DNA of 64,000 nt from Begonia masoniana (taxonomy: Eukaryota; Streptophyta; Magnoliopsida; Cucurbitales; Begoniaceae), in contig CM039511.1 of NCBI GenBank assembly GCA_022432975.1, forward strand, positions 47,316,902-47,380,901. The letters run 5' to 3'. The notes under the pieces are model-generated. The model was given only the letters and a program-made list of their open reading frames with translations, did not search any database and was not told the origin of the DNA. Every line of letters begins with the position of its first letter. Position 1 is the stretch's first letter. This document shows positions 22,673-32,340 of this stretch, in pieces. A program made the translations under genes and the position numbers.

Positions 22673-24299
22673 GTGACTCTCGAACAAGCAATTCACGCAA
22701 AGAACATTGTGGAATGCAAAGTCTATTTTCTCGAAACAAATATCCTTCTTGTTTGTAAAATTTTTCAAAAGGTTTTGTTTCTGTGGCTTCAAACCAAGTT
22801 GAAAAATCAGGATCTTTTGGATATAATTCTTTGATGTGCTCAAAACCCAAAAATTTAGTGGAAAGGGTAGAAAGAAGAACATACCTTCGAGATAAAGCAT
22901 CAGCTACAATATTGTCTTTACCTTGTTTGTATTGGATGGTATATGGAAACATTTCAATAAATTCAATCCAGCGAGCATGTCGTCGATTCAACTTACCTTG
23001 ACCTTTTAAGTGCTTCAATGATTCATGTTCGGTATGAATGACAAATTCCTTAGACCACAAGTAATGTTGCCAAGTTTCCAGAGCTCTCACCAATGCATAA
23101 AGTTCTTTGTCATAGGTTGAGTAATTCAAAGCAGCTCCATTAAGTTTCTCACTGAAATAGGCAATGGGTCTCTTGTCTTGCATAAGTACGGCACCTATAT
23201 CAATACCGAAAGCATCACAATCGATTTCAAAGGCTTTGGAAAAATCTGGTAAGAGCAGTAAAGGAGCAGTACTTAACTTTTCTTTTAAAGTGTTGAAAGC
23301 CTTCTCTTGTGAATCACCCCATTTGAACCCAACACTTTTCTTGATAATTTCCGTCAATGGAGCAGCAATGGTGCTAAAGTTTGGAACAAACCTTCGATAG
23401 AATCCAGCCAAACCATGGAAACTTCTAACTTCAGTGATGTTAGTGGGCGTAGGCCAATCTTTGATAGCCTTAACTTTCTCTTCATCTACTTCCACACCTT
23501 TGGAACTTACAACAAAACCAATAAACTCAACCTTGTCTTTGCAAAAGCTGCACTTTTTAAAGTAAGCAAACAACTTTTCATGTTTCAAAACATTAAAAAC
23601 ACATCTCAGGTGTTCAATATGTTCATTCAAGTATTTGCTGTAAACTAGAATATCATCAAAATAAATAACAACAAATTTCCCAATGTAAGCACGTAAAACA
23701 TGATTCATTAAACGCATAAAAGTACTTGGTGCGTTAGTCAACCCGAAAGGCATTACTAGCCACTCATACAAACCATGTTTTGTTTTGAAAGTAGTTTTCC
23801 ATTCATCACCTTCTTGCATACGAATTTGATGATAACTACTTTTTAAATCAATCTTTGAAAAGATAATGGAACCATGCAATTCATCTAACATGTCATCTAA
23901 TCGAGGTATGGGATGTCGATACTTTACCGTGATTTTATTGATTGCTTGGCAATCGACGCACATTCTCCAAGTTCCATCTTTCTTGGGGACCAACAAGACA
24001 GGAACCGCACATGGACTCATGCTTTCTCGAACATGTCCTTTGGCTAGCAGCTCTTCAACTTTCCTTTGAAGTTCCTTTGTTTCTTCTGGATTACTTCGAT
24101 AGGCGGGTCGATTAGGAATGGTAGCTCCTAGAATGAAATCAATTTGATGCTCAATGCCTCTTATTGGCGGCAATCTTAGTGGCGTTTCCTCAGGAAAGAC
24201 ATCTTCAAATTCCTGCAAGAGAGCAATTGCTACAGTAGGCAAAGAATTATCAGGATTAGTTGTTAAGAAATAAGCCGCTTTGTACAAGATCAACATCAT
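22629..24299 (-). CDS. pol: A: reverse transcriptase and RNase H, open for 556 codons
   Basis: RT copies element RNA into DNA and RNase H removes the RNA strand. RT motifs: [10 protein letters not shown] near 62-71, [13 protein letters not shown] near 104-116, [10 protein letters not shown] with catalytic Asp 151, [12 protein letters not shown] near 183-194, and YFDD at 213-216 with the two catalytic Asp. RNase H follows: DCDAFG (Asp 362), YDKELYAL (Glu 399), TEHESLKHL (424, where D gives DHES and B a TDH codon set, so Asp-to-Glu here), and ADALSR (Asp 467). The last ~8 residues after ESHGGGGG are out of frame because of the G run. The frame is joined to gag-protease upstream by one in-frame stop (24309-24311). 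Start taken at the first Met; natively it would be part of a polyprotein. Confidence 0.93.
   Translation of the reverse strand: MMLILYKAAYFLTTNPDNSLPTVAIALLQEFEDVFPEETPLRLPPIRGIEHQIDFILGATIPNRPAYRSNPEETKELQRKVEELLAKGHVRESMSPCAVPVLLVPKKDGTWRMCVDCQAINKITVKYRHPIPRLDDMLDELHGSIIFSKIDLKSSYHQIRMQEGDEWKTTFKTKHGLYEWLVMPFGLTNAPSTFMRLMNHVLRAYIGKFVVIYFDDILVYSKYLNEHIEHLRCVFNVLKHEKLFAYFKKCSFCKDKVEFIGFVVSSKGVEVDEEKVKAIKDWPTPTNITEVRSFHGLAGFYRRFVPNFSTIAAPLTEIIKKSVGFKWGDSQEKAFNTLKEKLSTAPLLLLPDFSKAFEIDCDAFGIDIGAVLMQDKRPIAYFSEKLNGAALNYSTYDKELYALVRALETWQHYLWSKEFVIHTEHESLKHLKGQGKLNRRHARWIEFIEMFPYTIQYKQGKDNIVADALSRRYVLLSTLSTKFLGFEHIKELYPKDPDFSTWFEATETKPFEKFYKQEGYLFRENRLCIPQCSLRELLVRESHGGGGGSYGTFWDS
22656..22670 (-). 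repeat. 15-base G run (C on plus strand) in A integrase zinc-finger region
   Basis: Fifteen C between taaga and atgtgac. In element orientation it codes the glycines after ESH. Run lengths of 3n+2 (8, 11, 14) keep the frame into LMGHFG; 15 does not, which accounts for the break between the RT-RNase H frame and the integrase. Confidence 0.9.
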
Positions 24300-24314
24300 T
24301 GTTTTTTTTTATTT
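24300..24314 (-). other. Stop codon followed by A run between protease and RT (A)
   Basis: In element orientation the bases read aaa taa aaa aaa aca, then atg atg of the RT frame. In A the RT frame is the same as the gag frame, separated only by this TAA. Copy B has the same TAA followed by one more A (30173-30182), which puts RT in a different frame. It may be an old mutation shared by descent or a slippage or readthrough site. Confidence 0.6.
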
Positions 24315-25427
24315 GAAGGCACTCTTAATCTCTCTCTCTTTTGCAAGGAAATTCACTGCCTTTTTTTCTTTTTCAAGTGGCACCTGACTCTTTTCCCTCT
24401 TCTTTTCACATTTTCTCTCTTCTCTCTCACTTTCTTTTGAACTCTCATGCTCACTCTCACATTGTTTTGTATTAGCTGTGACAAATTTTTTAAATTGGCA
24501 TTGCTCTTCGAAAACTTGATGAGGTGGTAGCGGAGCTAGAGTAATACTTCGTCCATCTTTGGTAAAGCTGTACCGATTCTTGTATCCATCATGGGTGGTG
24601 CGTCTGTCAAATTGCCATGGTCTTCCTAGCAATATATGACTTGCTTGCATAGGAACAACATCACAAAGAACTTCATCTGAATATTTGCCAATTGAAAATG
24701 AGACAAGACCCTGTTTTGTTACCTTCATTTCTCCACTTTCATTGAGCCATTGGAGACGATATGGTCGAGGGTGCTTTAGAGTCTTTAATCCAAGTCTGTC
24801 AACCATTATTTTACTTGCAACATTCACACAACTTCCTCCATCTATGATTAAACCACAAACCTTTTCTTTAACATGGCAGAGCGTATAGAAAATGTTTTCA
24901 CGTTGTTGACGGTCATCATCTTCTATAGTTTGAACATGGAGGGTTCGAAGAACTACTAAGGCTTGGCCAACAACTGCATGTTCGGTATCACTAGCTTCTT
25001 CAAGTGGTGGCATAGCTTCATTGGCACTTTCTTCTTCAGAAACAATATCTCCATTATTTAACAAGATCATAGTTCTTTTATTTGGGCATTGTGAAGAAAT
25101 ATGACCAATTCCATGACATTTAAAACACTTAATATCTCGATTTCTTTGGGTTGGGGTATAACTAGTACCTTTTTCAACCTGCTTGGCCATTACTTTTTCA
25201 TCTTTTGGCTTGGAAGTCGACTGCTCTTCTTGCCTTATAGTAGAGTTCCATTTTGACTTCCCACTCAAAGAAGTAAAAGTTTCGTGCATGGAGGTTGATC
25301 TTCCTCCTCTTTTGAGCTGCCTTTCAACCTTCATGGCCATGTGGACAACCTCTTCAAGTTCCACGTAGTGCTGCAATTCTACAATATTTGCAATTTCACG
25401 ATTGAGACCACAAATGAATCGAGCCAT
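24309..25427 (-). CDS. gag-pol: A: gag C-terminal part with zinc knuckle, plus aspartic protease (372 codons)
   Basis: Open segment of the polyprotein. Gag binds element RNA and forms the particle; the protease cuts the polyprotein. Residues 1-40 are the end of the gag core (MARFICGLN, VERQLKRGG). A CCHC zinc knuckle CFKCHGIGHISSQC has its ligands at C101, C104, H109 and C114. The protease active site LIIDGGSC has the catalytic Asp at 196, with DVVPMQASHILLGRPW further on as the conserved protease C-terminal part. A Lys/Glu-rich linker ends the frame at AAA TAA, followed by nine A. The start Met is only the first after a frame break; the true gag start is at 26153. This is the best preserved gag-protease segment in the window. 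Confidence 0.9.
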   Translation of the reverse strand: MARFICGLNREIANIVELQHYVELEEVVHMAMKVERQLKRGGRSTSMHETFTSLSGKSKWNSTIRQEEQSTSKPKDEKVMAKQVEKGTSYTPTQRNRDIKCFKCHGIGHISSQCPNKRTMILLNNGDIVSEEESANEAMPPLEEASDTEHAVVGQALVVLRTLHVQTIEDDDRQQRENIFYTLCHVKEKVCGLIIDGGSCVNVASKIMVDRLGLKTLKHPRPYRLQWLNESGEMKVTKQGLVSFSIGKYSDEVLCDVVPMQASHILLGRPWQFDRRTTHDGYKNRYSFTKDGRSITLAPLPPHQVFEEQCQFKKFVTANTKQCESEHESSKESEREERKCEKKREKSQVPLEKEKKAVNFLAKEREIKSAFK

Positions 25428-25436
25428 GGTTGCTTC

Positions 25437-26153
25437 TCAATCTTCCTCAACATTGGCACGAATCATGGATATTTCCATCTCCTTATGGTACTCCTCAACA
25501 GATTTTGAACCCTGTTTAAGGCTTTGCAATTTTAAGTGTAAATCTCTATAATAATGTGAAGGAAAAAACCTTCGTCTCATGACAGCTTTCATGTCTTCCC
25601 AATTGTCGATTGGAATTTCTCTATTTCTTCGTTTGGTTAGGAGCACTTGATCCCACCAAGCAATTGCGTAATCAGTGAAAGAAACAGCTGCAAGTTTAAC
25701 TTTTTTTTCGTCTGAATAGTTATGACAATCAAAAACAAGTTCAACCTTTCGTTCCCATTCAATGTAAACATCCGGGTCATTTTTACCTTGAAATGATGGG
25801 ATAGAGAGTTTGATTGCACCTGTGTTGTTGTCGGCAAAATTTCTTTCTCGATATTGATGTCTTTGTCTTGGCCTATGATCTCTTCTCTTCTTATGGAGGC
25901 TACTTCGTCAAAATCCTCATACGCTTCAGCATAATCACCCATTGGATTAGCTGCAGTAAAGAAGGGTCGCCTATTTGGCTGTCTTTCTTCGGGCATGACA
26001 CCTTATTGAATTTGATTAATTCGTTCATCATTACGATCCAATCGATCTCGAATCTCTTCAAATTGGACGTTCATCCTTTGGAATTGTTGTTGCATGGCGT
26101 GGATGATCAAATTGCTATCCATTGGCGTTTCTTCACCTTCTTTTTCAGACATG
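25437..26153 (-). pseudogene. gag: A: gag N-terminal part, broken
   Basis: The gag start ATG is at 26151-26153 (MSEKEGEE), after the long leader. The first ~47 codons are acidic and Gln-rich and run to a TAA near 26009 where copy B has CAA. After this, [25 protein letters not shown] and the capsid-like core ([27 protein letters not shown]) appear in changing frames because of one-base indels. This resembles the retrotransposon gag domain that assembles particles. It joins the next open segment (24309-25427) at MARFICGLN after a stop in the ...REATMARF region (gag B has REETMARF). Confidence 0.82.
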
Positions 26154-26721
26154 TTGTAAAATCTGTGTAAAAGTGTAAGTAAAAAAAAAGGACCTCACCT
26201 CTCTCTCACGTGTATACACTCAAATATGGTTCTTGAGCACTCGTGTTTACTCACATGGATTTCGGCTTTTATCCTCTAATAAGCTCACCAACTCTTACCT
26301 TTTTCCACTCACTTTCCTCCTCAAAGTTCTTGAGAAAACTAAGCAAGGTAAATATCAAAGCAAAACAAATCAAAACCAACACACTTAAAATATAGATTTC
26401 TTAGTGAAGATGAAAAGCAATGGGATGCAAAATAAAGAAGGAATGGAAGAAATATGGTCACAATAAGATTGATACCACTGATTTTGAAACAAAAAAATAT
26501 ATATGATAACAGAATAAAGAAATTTCTTTTTCCTCTTTTCTTTTCTTCTTTCTTTTTTTTTCTTCTTTCTTTTTTTTTCTTTATTTTTTTTATTTTTTTT
26601 TATAAACTAGCAATGGGAGCGAGAACAAAGATATGAAATTATGGATCAACAACAAAGAATAAATTGAAATAAAAAGAATGGAAGCACTAGACGATAAAGA
26701 AAACCTCAATTGGATGTATAG
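26154..26721 (-). other. 5' leader of A, with a pyrimidine/purine tract
   Basis: Non-coding stretch between the primer-binding site and the gag ATG. At 26521-26602 it holds a long T-rich tract with C interruptions on the plus strand, i.e. an A/G-rich RNA segment in element orientation. No upstream frame of note. The same leader with slightly different tract lengths is in B (33981-34541). Confidence 0.75.
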
Positions 26722-26733
26722 TCTCTTATACCA
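26722..26733 (-). promoter_or_regulatory. Primer-binding site of A (initiator tRNA-Met type)
   Basis: In element orientation TGGTATAAGAGA, two bases downstream of the LTR end. Copy B has TGGTATCAGAGA and D has TGGTATCAGAGC. That series matches the 3' end complement of plant initiator tRNA-Met, the usual primer of gypsy elements. The A copy carries a C-to-A change at position 7. Confidence 0.85.
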
Positions 26734-26735
26734 AA

Positions 26736-27470
26736 TGATGCAAACCTCAACAAACTTGTTGTGAGACCCAACGTCAATAGATGGAATCAACTTCAGGATC
26801 GTCCAATAGTAGTTTCAAAGTTTAGGACTAATGACCCCGTGGTTATATGACAACCAGAAACCAATAGTATCAAGAAAGGAATATTGACCCCGTTGCTATG
26901 GAAGAGCAAGAAACCAATATTATAAGGGTTGAAAATCAAATGGTTGCACTTGAAATTTCCGCAAGTTCTACAGAAGAACAGTTTGGAGGAAATTCTCACA
27001 AGATAATTCTCATTCTAGTGTGTCTTACAATGAAGAACTCCCAAATATTTATAGGCTTAAAAGAATAGTCTAGAATAGACATTAAATAGCCTTGAAAACA
27101 TAAGAAAGAACTTTGCTACTAATATGGACTAGGTTCAGCCTTTTTTGGAAACCATCAAAACACCCTTTGGCCTTCTCTATGACAATATTAAATGCCTAGT
27201 GGATGTCACTTCGAAATTACTCCTTCTAGAGCCTTCTTTGCTGAATTGGTGATCATTTGGGCCTAATCAAACTCCATTTGTATTTGTAACACATTAATAA
27301 CTTTAAAGCTCATTTCTTCTAGTGGTCTTGGTTCTTGAAATAAGTTATTTTGGACTTCTTCTTGAAGCTTCTTAGCCCGAGCTCTAGTGATAGGTCCATT
27401 TGGTATTTTCAATTCCATTAAGTATTCTTCTTGGCCCAATTCTTATTCAATGCCATCCTTGCCCACATCA
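26736..27470 (-). repeat. Shared LTR: 5' LTR of A and 3' LTR of B (735 bp)
   Basis: Runs from TGATGCAAACC at 26736 to CCCACATCA at 27470. On the low side it abuts the primer-binding site of A; on the high side it abuts the polypurine tract of B (27471-27484). So one LTR closes one element and opens the next without satellite or target duplication between. This is the signature of unequal recombination between LTRs. Confidence 0.93.
27044..27055 (-). promoter_or_regulatory. TATA-like box in shared LTR
   Basis: In element orientation CCTATAAATATT, the best TATA candidate in the LTR. It is preserved in the third LTR (34866-34875) and degenerate in the outer 3' LTRs of A (CCTATCAATA) and F (CCTAAAAATA). 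A start site would be expected about 30 bases downstream. Assigned by sequence only. Confidence 0.5.
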
Positions 27471-28541
27471 TTCTCCCTCTCTTGAAAAGGATTCGTCCTC
27501 AAATCTGGACCTACATAGAAAGGAGAGAGGTCAGTTACATTAAAAGTAGCACTCACTTGATAATCAGCTGGTAGATCAATGATATAAGCATTATCATTAA
27601 TCTTTTCCAAAACTTGGAATGGTCCATCTCCACGAGGATTGAGTTTACACTTTTCTTGTTGGGGAAAACGTTCTTTACGAAAATGAACCCAAACCAAATC
27701 TCCTTGTTGAAAAGTGATGTGCTTTCTTCCTTTGTTTGCATGGGCAGCAGCTTGCTCATTCCGTTTGATGATATGCTGACGTGCGTCTTCGTGAAGTTTC
27801 TTTACCAATTCTGCCTTCTTCTTCCCATCTAGGCTAATGGTCTCATTAATAGGCAATGGAAGTAAATCCAATGGAGTTAACGGATTAAAACCATAAACAA
27901 TTTCCAAAGGAGAATAAGAAGTAGAAGAATGCATTGTTCTATTGTAAGCTAACTCAATAAAAGAAATACAATCTTCCCATGATTTTAAATGGTTCTTTAT
28001 TACTGCTCGTAAAAGAGTTCCTAGGGTCCTGTTTACTACCTCGGTTTGTCCATCGGTTTGTGGGTGACAAGTAGTAGAAAATAGCAAAGTTGTCCCTAAC
28101 TTACCCCACAGAACTCGCCAAAAATGGCTAAGAAACTTAGCGTCTCGATCACTCACTATTGTTTTTGGAACACCATGAAGACGAACTACTTCTTTAAAGA
28201 ATAACTGAGATATATGAGTTGCATAATCTGTTTTATTACATGGGATAAAATGTGCCATCTTTGAAAATCTATCCACCACAACAAAAATTGAATCTTTCCC
28301 ATTCTTAGTTCTTGGTAACCCTAACACAAAATCCATAGAAACATCAATCCAAGGATGACTAGGAACAGGTAAAGCCTGGTACAATCCATGAGGTTTTACT
28401 CTAGATTTGGCTTTTCTACAAGTTATGCATCTATTGCAGATCCTCTCTACATCCCTCTTCATATGTGGCCAAAAGAAATGTTCTTTCAAAATTTCTAAGG
28501 TCTTAAGAATCCCAAAATGTCCCATAAGACCCCCCCCCCCC
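27443..28541 (-). CDS. pol: B: integrase, zinc domain to C-terminal domain in one frame
   Basis: From the 12-base G run the frame gives [21 protein letters not shown] (zinc motif), WIDVSMDFV (first Asp), IVSDRDAKF (second Asp), [14 protein letters not shown] with the third catalytic Glu, then [26 protein letters not shown] and FNVTDLSPF. It ends with a TAA just inside the LTR (GAA to TAA against A and C), truncating the basic tail. The frame extends upstream of 28541, but that part is the RNase H linker read out of phase, so the real start is fusion from RNase H, now broken by the G run. The catalytic core is otherwise complete; it is the best integrase of this family in the window. Confidence 0.88.
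28530..28541 (-). repeat. 12-base G run (C on plus strand) in B integrase zinc-finger region
   Basis: Twelve C at the position of the 15-base run in A and the 34-base run in F. Twelve is a multiple of three and therefore out of frame for [10 protein letters not shown], which needs 3n+2. It separates the RNase H frame (ending [15 protein letters not shown]) from the integrase frame. Confidence 0.9.
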
Positions 28542-29282
28542 ATGTGACTCTCGAACAAGCAATTCACGCAAAGAATATTGTGGAATGCAAAGTCTATTTT
28601 CTCGAAACAAATATCCTTCTTGTTTGTAAAATTTTTCAAAAGGTTTTGTTTCTGTGGCTTCAAACCAAGTTGAAAAATCAGGATCTTTTGGATATAATTC
28701 TTTGATGTGCTCAAAACCTAAAAATTTAGTGGAAAGGGTAGAAAGAAGAACATACCTTCGAGATAAAGCATCAGCTACAATATTGTCTTTACCTTGTTTG
28801 TATTGGATGGTATATGGAAACATTTCAATAAATTCAATCCAGCGAGCATGTCGTCAATTCAACTTACCTTGACCTTTTAATTGCTTCAATGATTCATGGT
28901 CGGTATGAATGACAAATTCCTTAGACCACAAGTAATGTTGCCAAGTTTCCAGAGCTCTCATCAATGCATAAAGTTATTTGTCATAGGTGGAGTAATTCAA
29001 AGCAGCTCCATTAAGTTTCTCACTGAAATAGGCAATGGGTCTCTTGTCTTGCACAAGTACGGCACCAATATCAATACCGGAAGCATCACATTCGATTTCA
29101 AAGGCTTTGAAAAAATCTGGTAAGAGCAGTAAAGGAGCAGTACTTAACTTTTCTTTTAAAGTGTTGAAAGCCTTCTCTTGTGAATCACCCCATTTGAACC
29201 CAACACTTTTCTTGATAATTTCTGTCAATGGAGCAGCAATGGTGCTAAAGTTTGGAACAAACCTTCGATAGAATCCAGCCAA
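28542..29282 (-). pseudogene. pol: B: RNase H and linker, broken by stops
   Basis: Segment 28974-29282 holds the end of the RT connection ([18 protein letters not shown]) and RNase H with ECDASG (first Asp) and YSTYDK, ending where the Glu codon GAA of KEL became TAA. The codons near 28894 read TDHESLK, so the third catalytic Asp is present. Segment 28542-28823 continues through VADALSRR to the linker before the G run. Compared with the open 556-codon frame of A, this copy has at least two stops. Confidence 0.85.
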
Positions 29283-29324
29283 ACCGTGAAAACTTCTAAC
29301 TTCAGTGATGTTAGTGGGCGTAGG

Positions 29325-30218
29325 TCAATCTTTGATAGCCTTAACTTTCTCTTCATCTACTTCCACACCTTTGGAACTTACAACAAAACCAAGAAACTCA
29401 ACCTTGTCTTTGCAAAAGCTGCACTTTTTAAAGTTAGCAAACAACTTTTCATGTTTCAAAACATTAAGTACACATCTCAGGTGTTCAATATGTTCATTCA
29501 AGTGTTTGCTGTAAACTAGAATATCATCAAAATAAATAACAACAAATTTTCCAATGTAAGCACGTAAAACATGATTCATTAAACGCATAAAAGTACTTGG
29601 TGCGTTAGTCAACCCGAAAGGCATTACTAGCCACTCATACAAACCATGTTTTCTTTTGAAAGCAGTTTTCCATTCATTACCTTCTTGCATACGAATTTGA
29701 TGATAACCACTTTTTAAATCAATCTTTGAAAAGATAATGGAAACATGCAATTCATCTAACATGTCATCTAATCGAGGTATGAGATGTCGATACTTTACCA
29801 TGATTTTATTGATTGCTCGGCAATCGACGCACATTCTCCAAGTTCCATTTTTCTTGGGGACCAACAAGATAGGAACCGCACATGGACTCATGCTTTCTCG
29901 AACATGTCCTTTGGCTAGCAGCTCTTCAACTTGCCTTTGAAGTTCCTTTGTTTCTTCTGGATTACTTCGATAGGCGGGTCGATTAGGAATGGTAGCTCCT
30001 GGAATGAAGTCAATTTGATGCTCAATGCCTCTTATTGGCGGCAATCCTGGTGGCGTTTCCTCAGGAAAGACTTCTTCAAATTCCTGTAAGAGAGCAATTG
30101 CTACAGTAGGCAAAGAATTATCAGGATTAGTTGTTAAGAAATAAGCCGCTTTGTACAAGATCAACATCATTGTTTTTTTTTTATTTGAAGGCACTCTTAA
30201 TCTCTCTCTCTTTTGCAA
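29325..30218 (-). CDS. pol: B: reverse transcriptase, 297 open codons
   Basis: RT domain with [39 protein letters not shown] (catalytic Asp), [12 protein letters not shown] and YFDDILVYS (two catalytic Asp). The frame is open upstream through the A run (…VPSNKKKT before MMLILYK), because B has ten A where A has nine. Its frame therefore differs from gag. It ends at a stop at 29325, where TGG of DWPTPTN became TGA, cutting RT from RNase H. The RT core itself looks intact. Confidence 0.9.
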   Translation of the reverse strand: MQKRERLRVPSNKKKTMMLILYKAAYFLTTNPDNSLPTVAIALLQEFEEVFPEETPPGLPPIRGIEHQIDFIPGATIPNRPAYRSNPEETKELQRQVEELLAKGHVRESMSPCAVPILLVPKKNGTWRMCVDCRAINKIMVKYRHLIPRLDDMLDELHVSIIFSKIDLKSGYHQIRMQEGNEWKTAFKRKHGLYEWLVMPFGLTNAPSTFMRLMNHVLRAYIGKFVVIYFDDILVYSKHLNEHIEHLRCVLNVLKHEKLFANFKKCSFCKDKVEFLGFVVSSKGVEVDEEKVKAIKD

Positions 30219-30386
30219 GGAAATTCACTGCCTTTTTTTCTTTTTCAAGTGGCACCTGACTCTTTTCCCTCTTCTTTTCACATTTTCTCTCTTCTCTCTC
30301 ACTTTCTTTTGAACTCTCATGCTCACTCTCACATTGTTTTGTATTAGCTGTGACAGATTTTTTAATTTGGCATTGCTCTTCGAAAA
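30183..30386 (-). pseudogene. pol: B: protease-RT linker, 3' side of nested element E
   Basis: Matches the Lys/Glu/Ser-rich linker at the end of the A gag-protease frame (about 24312-24510). It continues the protease sequence that resumes at 32341 beyond E. It ends with the TAA and A run discussed for A. Confidence 0.85.
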
Positions 30387-30391
30387 CTTGA
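30387..30391 (+). repeat. Target-site duplication, left copy (element E)
   Basis: cttga before the TGATGCGAACC start of E; the second copy is at 32341-32345 after its CACATCA end. The uninterrupted site is visible in copy A (aaaacttgatgaggtgg near 24515). Confidence 0.93.
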
Positions 30392-31110
30392 TGATGCGAA
30401 CCACACCAACGATGTGACGGTGACCCACGATCAAAATATTGGCGTCGTCGCTAACCCAGAATCTACAAGTTCGAAGAGGAAATCCTTGACCTGAAATCTA
30501 TACAGATCCGAACCTTGGAATAAGGAGGACGCCACAAACGAATATGCCTGTTCGTTTGATAAGTCAGATTTTGAACGCCACAAGGAGAACCTTGATAAGT
30601 TCAGAGTTTCTTCAAGAAACTAAGAGAAATTCCTCTCACAATTAGATAAAACCTGCCTTTCTTTTCATTCATCTAAGAATCAATTTATAGGCATGAAACA
30701 CCCCTTCATGCTAGAGTTTCTAGGGTTTCCTTTATGAATAAAATTACTAATCTGCCCTTCTAACTCTTAATTAAAATAATAACAATTGCTAAAATAACGA
30801 CAACTTAAGAAAAACGACTTATGACTCAACATACGACAAGTACTTTTTAAACCCTAAAACGACAATTGAAGTAACTAAATAAATAAAAGGACAATGACAT
30901 AAATATCATCCCAAAACAGCTTGGATTATGAGAACAAGCTCTGGTTCTTGGTTCGAAATGCAAGTTCCTTCTTGAGGTAGGATCTGATGGACCAAATTGC
31001 TCATTTGCTTCTTTATCCGCTTCGCCTTTGCTCTTGTTATTGGTTCAGCCGTATCTTCAATTGGATCCTTATTTTTGGACTTTGACTTGGTCTGAACTTG
31101 GATCACATCA
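30392..31110 (-). repeat. 3' LTR of E (719 bp)
   Basis: Plus strand TGATGCGAACC...GGATCACATCA. Next to it (31111-31127) is the polypurine tract. It carries the coding tail IEDTAEPITRAKAKRIKK in element orientation (about 30990-31060), the same kind of basic integrase tail seen in the LTRs of A-C and D. Confidence 0.92.
30681..30691 (-). promoter_or_regulatory. TATA-like box in E 3' LTR
   Basis: CCTATAAATTG in element orientation; the identical sequence is in the 5' LTR copy at 31911-31921. Assigned by sequence and by its similar location in the LTRs of A-C. Confidence 0.45.
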
Positions 31111-31510
31111 TTCCCTCCCCTTCAAAAAGATTCGTCCTCGAATCTCCTGCATCAATAAAAACAAATTAGTAAAATTAAAACATGTTCTTACATTACCATA
31201 TTCACTCGGTTGGTCGATCTTGTAAGCGGTGTCGTTGATGCGCTCTAGGAATTGGAAAGGTTTTTCTCCTCGAGGTTGTAGCTTGTTATTCCGTTTGTTT
31301 GGAAACCTTTCTTTTTGTAGACGTAGCCAAACCAAAACTCCGGGTTCAAAAATAAGTCTTACCATTGAATGAAATTTCTTAGCAAATTCATCTTTTTTAC
31401 TTTCATGCACAAGAACAAACTTATTAGTAAACGGAGTTAATAAATTTAACGGATTTAATAGATTAAAATCATCAATAATATCAAACAGTGAATAATATCG
31501 AATAGAAATA
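31108..31510 (-). pseudogene. E: integrase C-terminal domain remnant
   Basis: The internal region encodes only the end of an integrase: FDIIDDFNLLNPLNLLTPF (matching [14 protein letters not shown] of the full copies), a shortened segment, then GVLVWLRLQKERFPNK, LQPRGEKPFQFLERINDTAYKID and SEYGNVRTCFNFTNL. There is no DDE core. The last part (YGNV) is closer to D than to A-C. It is a leftover of internal deletion and not a functional protein; keeping this part may reflect the need for the adjacent polypurine tract. Confidence 0.82.
31111..31127 (-). promoter_or_regulatory. Polypurine tract of E
   Basis: In element orientation tttttgaaggggaggga a, abutting the 3' LTR. Element D has the close variant ttttgaagagggaggga a at 47345-47362. 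Confidence 0.75.
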
Positions 31511-31607
31511 AAATCCTTTAAAACGCAAAAATCAAGTTTGAAACTCACAAAACATGTATCTACAATTTTTTGAAGGGGGAAGGGAATGAACCTGACGAAC
31601 TCAATTT

Positions 31608-31620
31608 GGCTTTGATACCA
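31608..31620 (-). promoter_or_regulatory. Primer-binding site of E
   Basis: TGGTATCAAAGCC in element orientation, two bases from the 5' LTR end, complementary to initiator tRNA-Met with one change from the TGGTATCAGAGC of D. Confidence 0.85.
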
Positions 31621-31622
31621 AA

Positions 31623-32340
31623 TCATGCGAACCATGCCAACGATGTGACGGTGACCCACGATCAAAATATTGGCGTCGTCGCTAACCCAGAATCTACAAG
31701 TTCGAAGAGGAAATCCTTGACCCGAAATCTATACAGATCCGAACCTTGGAATAAGGAGGACGCCACAAACGAATATGCCTGTTCGTTTGATAAGTCAGAT
31801 TTTGAACGCCACAAGGAGAACCTTGATAAGTTCGGAGTTTCTTCAAAAAACTAAGAGAAATTCTCTCACAATTAGATAAAACCTGCATTTCTTTTCATTT
31901 ATCTAAGAATCAATTTATAGGCATGAAACACCCCTTCATGCTAGGGTTTCTAGGGTTTCCTTTATGAATAAAATTACTAATCTGCCCTTCTAACTCTTAA
32001 TTAAAGTAATAACAATTGCTAAAATAACGACAACTTAAGAAAAACGACTTATGACTCGACATACGACAAGTACTTTTTAAACCCTAAAACGACAATTGAA
32101 GTAACTAAATAAATAAAAGGACAATGACATAAACATCATCCCAAAACAGCTTGGATTATGAGAACAAGCTCTGGTTCTTGGTTCGAAACGCAAGTTCCTT
32201 CTTGAGGTAGGATCTAATGGACCAAATTGCTGATTTGCTCCTTTATCCGCTTCGCCTTTGCTCTTGTTATTGGTTCAGCCGTATCTTCAATTGGATCTTT
32301 ATTCTTGGGCTTTGACTTGGTCTGAACTTGGATCACATCA
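31623..32340 (-). repeat. 5' LTR of E (718 bp)
   Basis: Aligns along its length with 30392-31110. The terminal TG on the plus strand is TC here (tcatgcgaacc), a mutation of the inner LTR end. The outer end GATCACATCA is intact and followed by the target duplication cttga. Confidence 0.92.
31911..31921 (-). promoter_or_regulatory. TATA-like box in E 5' LTR
   Basis: CCTATAAATTG in element orientation; in the upstream LTR it would direct transcription of the short element. Confidence 0.45.

Larger units (their letters stand above)
20874..27470 (-). mobile_element. Element A: near-full-length CRM-like retrotransposon (6597 bp)
   Basis: Minus-strand copy with 3' LTR 20874-21608, internal region 21609-26735 and 5' LTR 26736-27470; the last also serves as the 3' LTR of copy B. 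Order in reading direction: primer site, long 5' leader, gag, protease, RT-RNase H, integrase, polypurine tract. It is closest to intact in RT-RNase H (556 open codons) but has stops or frameshifts in gag, before RT, at the C run and before the integrase core. The integrase also lacks its catalytic Glu. Left flank is satellite ending acaac (20869-20873). Confidence 0.92.
30392..32340 (-). mobile_element. Element E: 1949-bp non-autonomous CRM-like element nested in B
   Basis: LTRs of 719 bp (30392-31110) and 718 bp (31623-32340) flank only about 512 bp of internal sequence. A perfect 5-bp target duplication CTTGA shows a single clean integration. In element orientation: 5' LTR, primer site, short internal piece with the integrase C-terminal domain, polypurine tract, 3' LTR. 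Gag, protease, RT, RNase H and the integrase catalytic core are absent, so it must have moved using proteins from another element. The LTRs differ by about 20 bases by eye. The LTR family differs from that of A-C and of D, though ends and layout are shared. Confidence 0.93.

Noticed and set aside
26454..26636. Phe-rich hydrophobic open frame that could pass for a membrane protein
   Set aside because: It translates the T-rich leader tract of element A on the wrong strand.
27553..27759. Secondary frames overlapping integrase and RT on either strand
   Set aside because: They are shadows of the real polyprotein frame, lacking motifs.
30225..30434. Lys/Arg-rich open frame across the left edge of E
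   Set aside because: It is an out-of-frame reading of the B protease-RT linker fused to E LTR sequence; no own signal.
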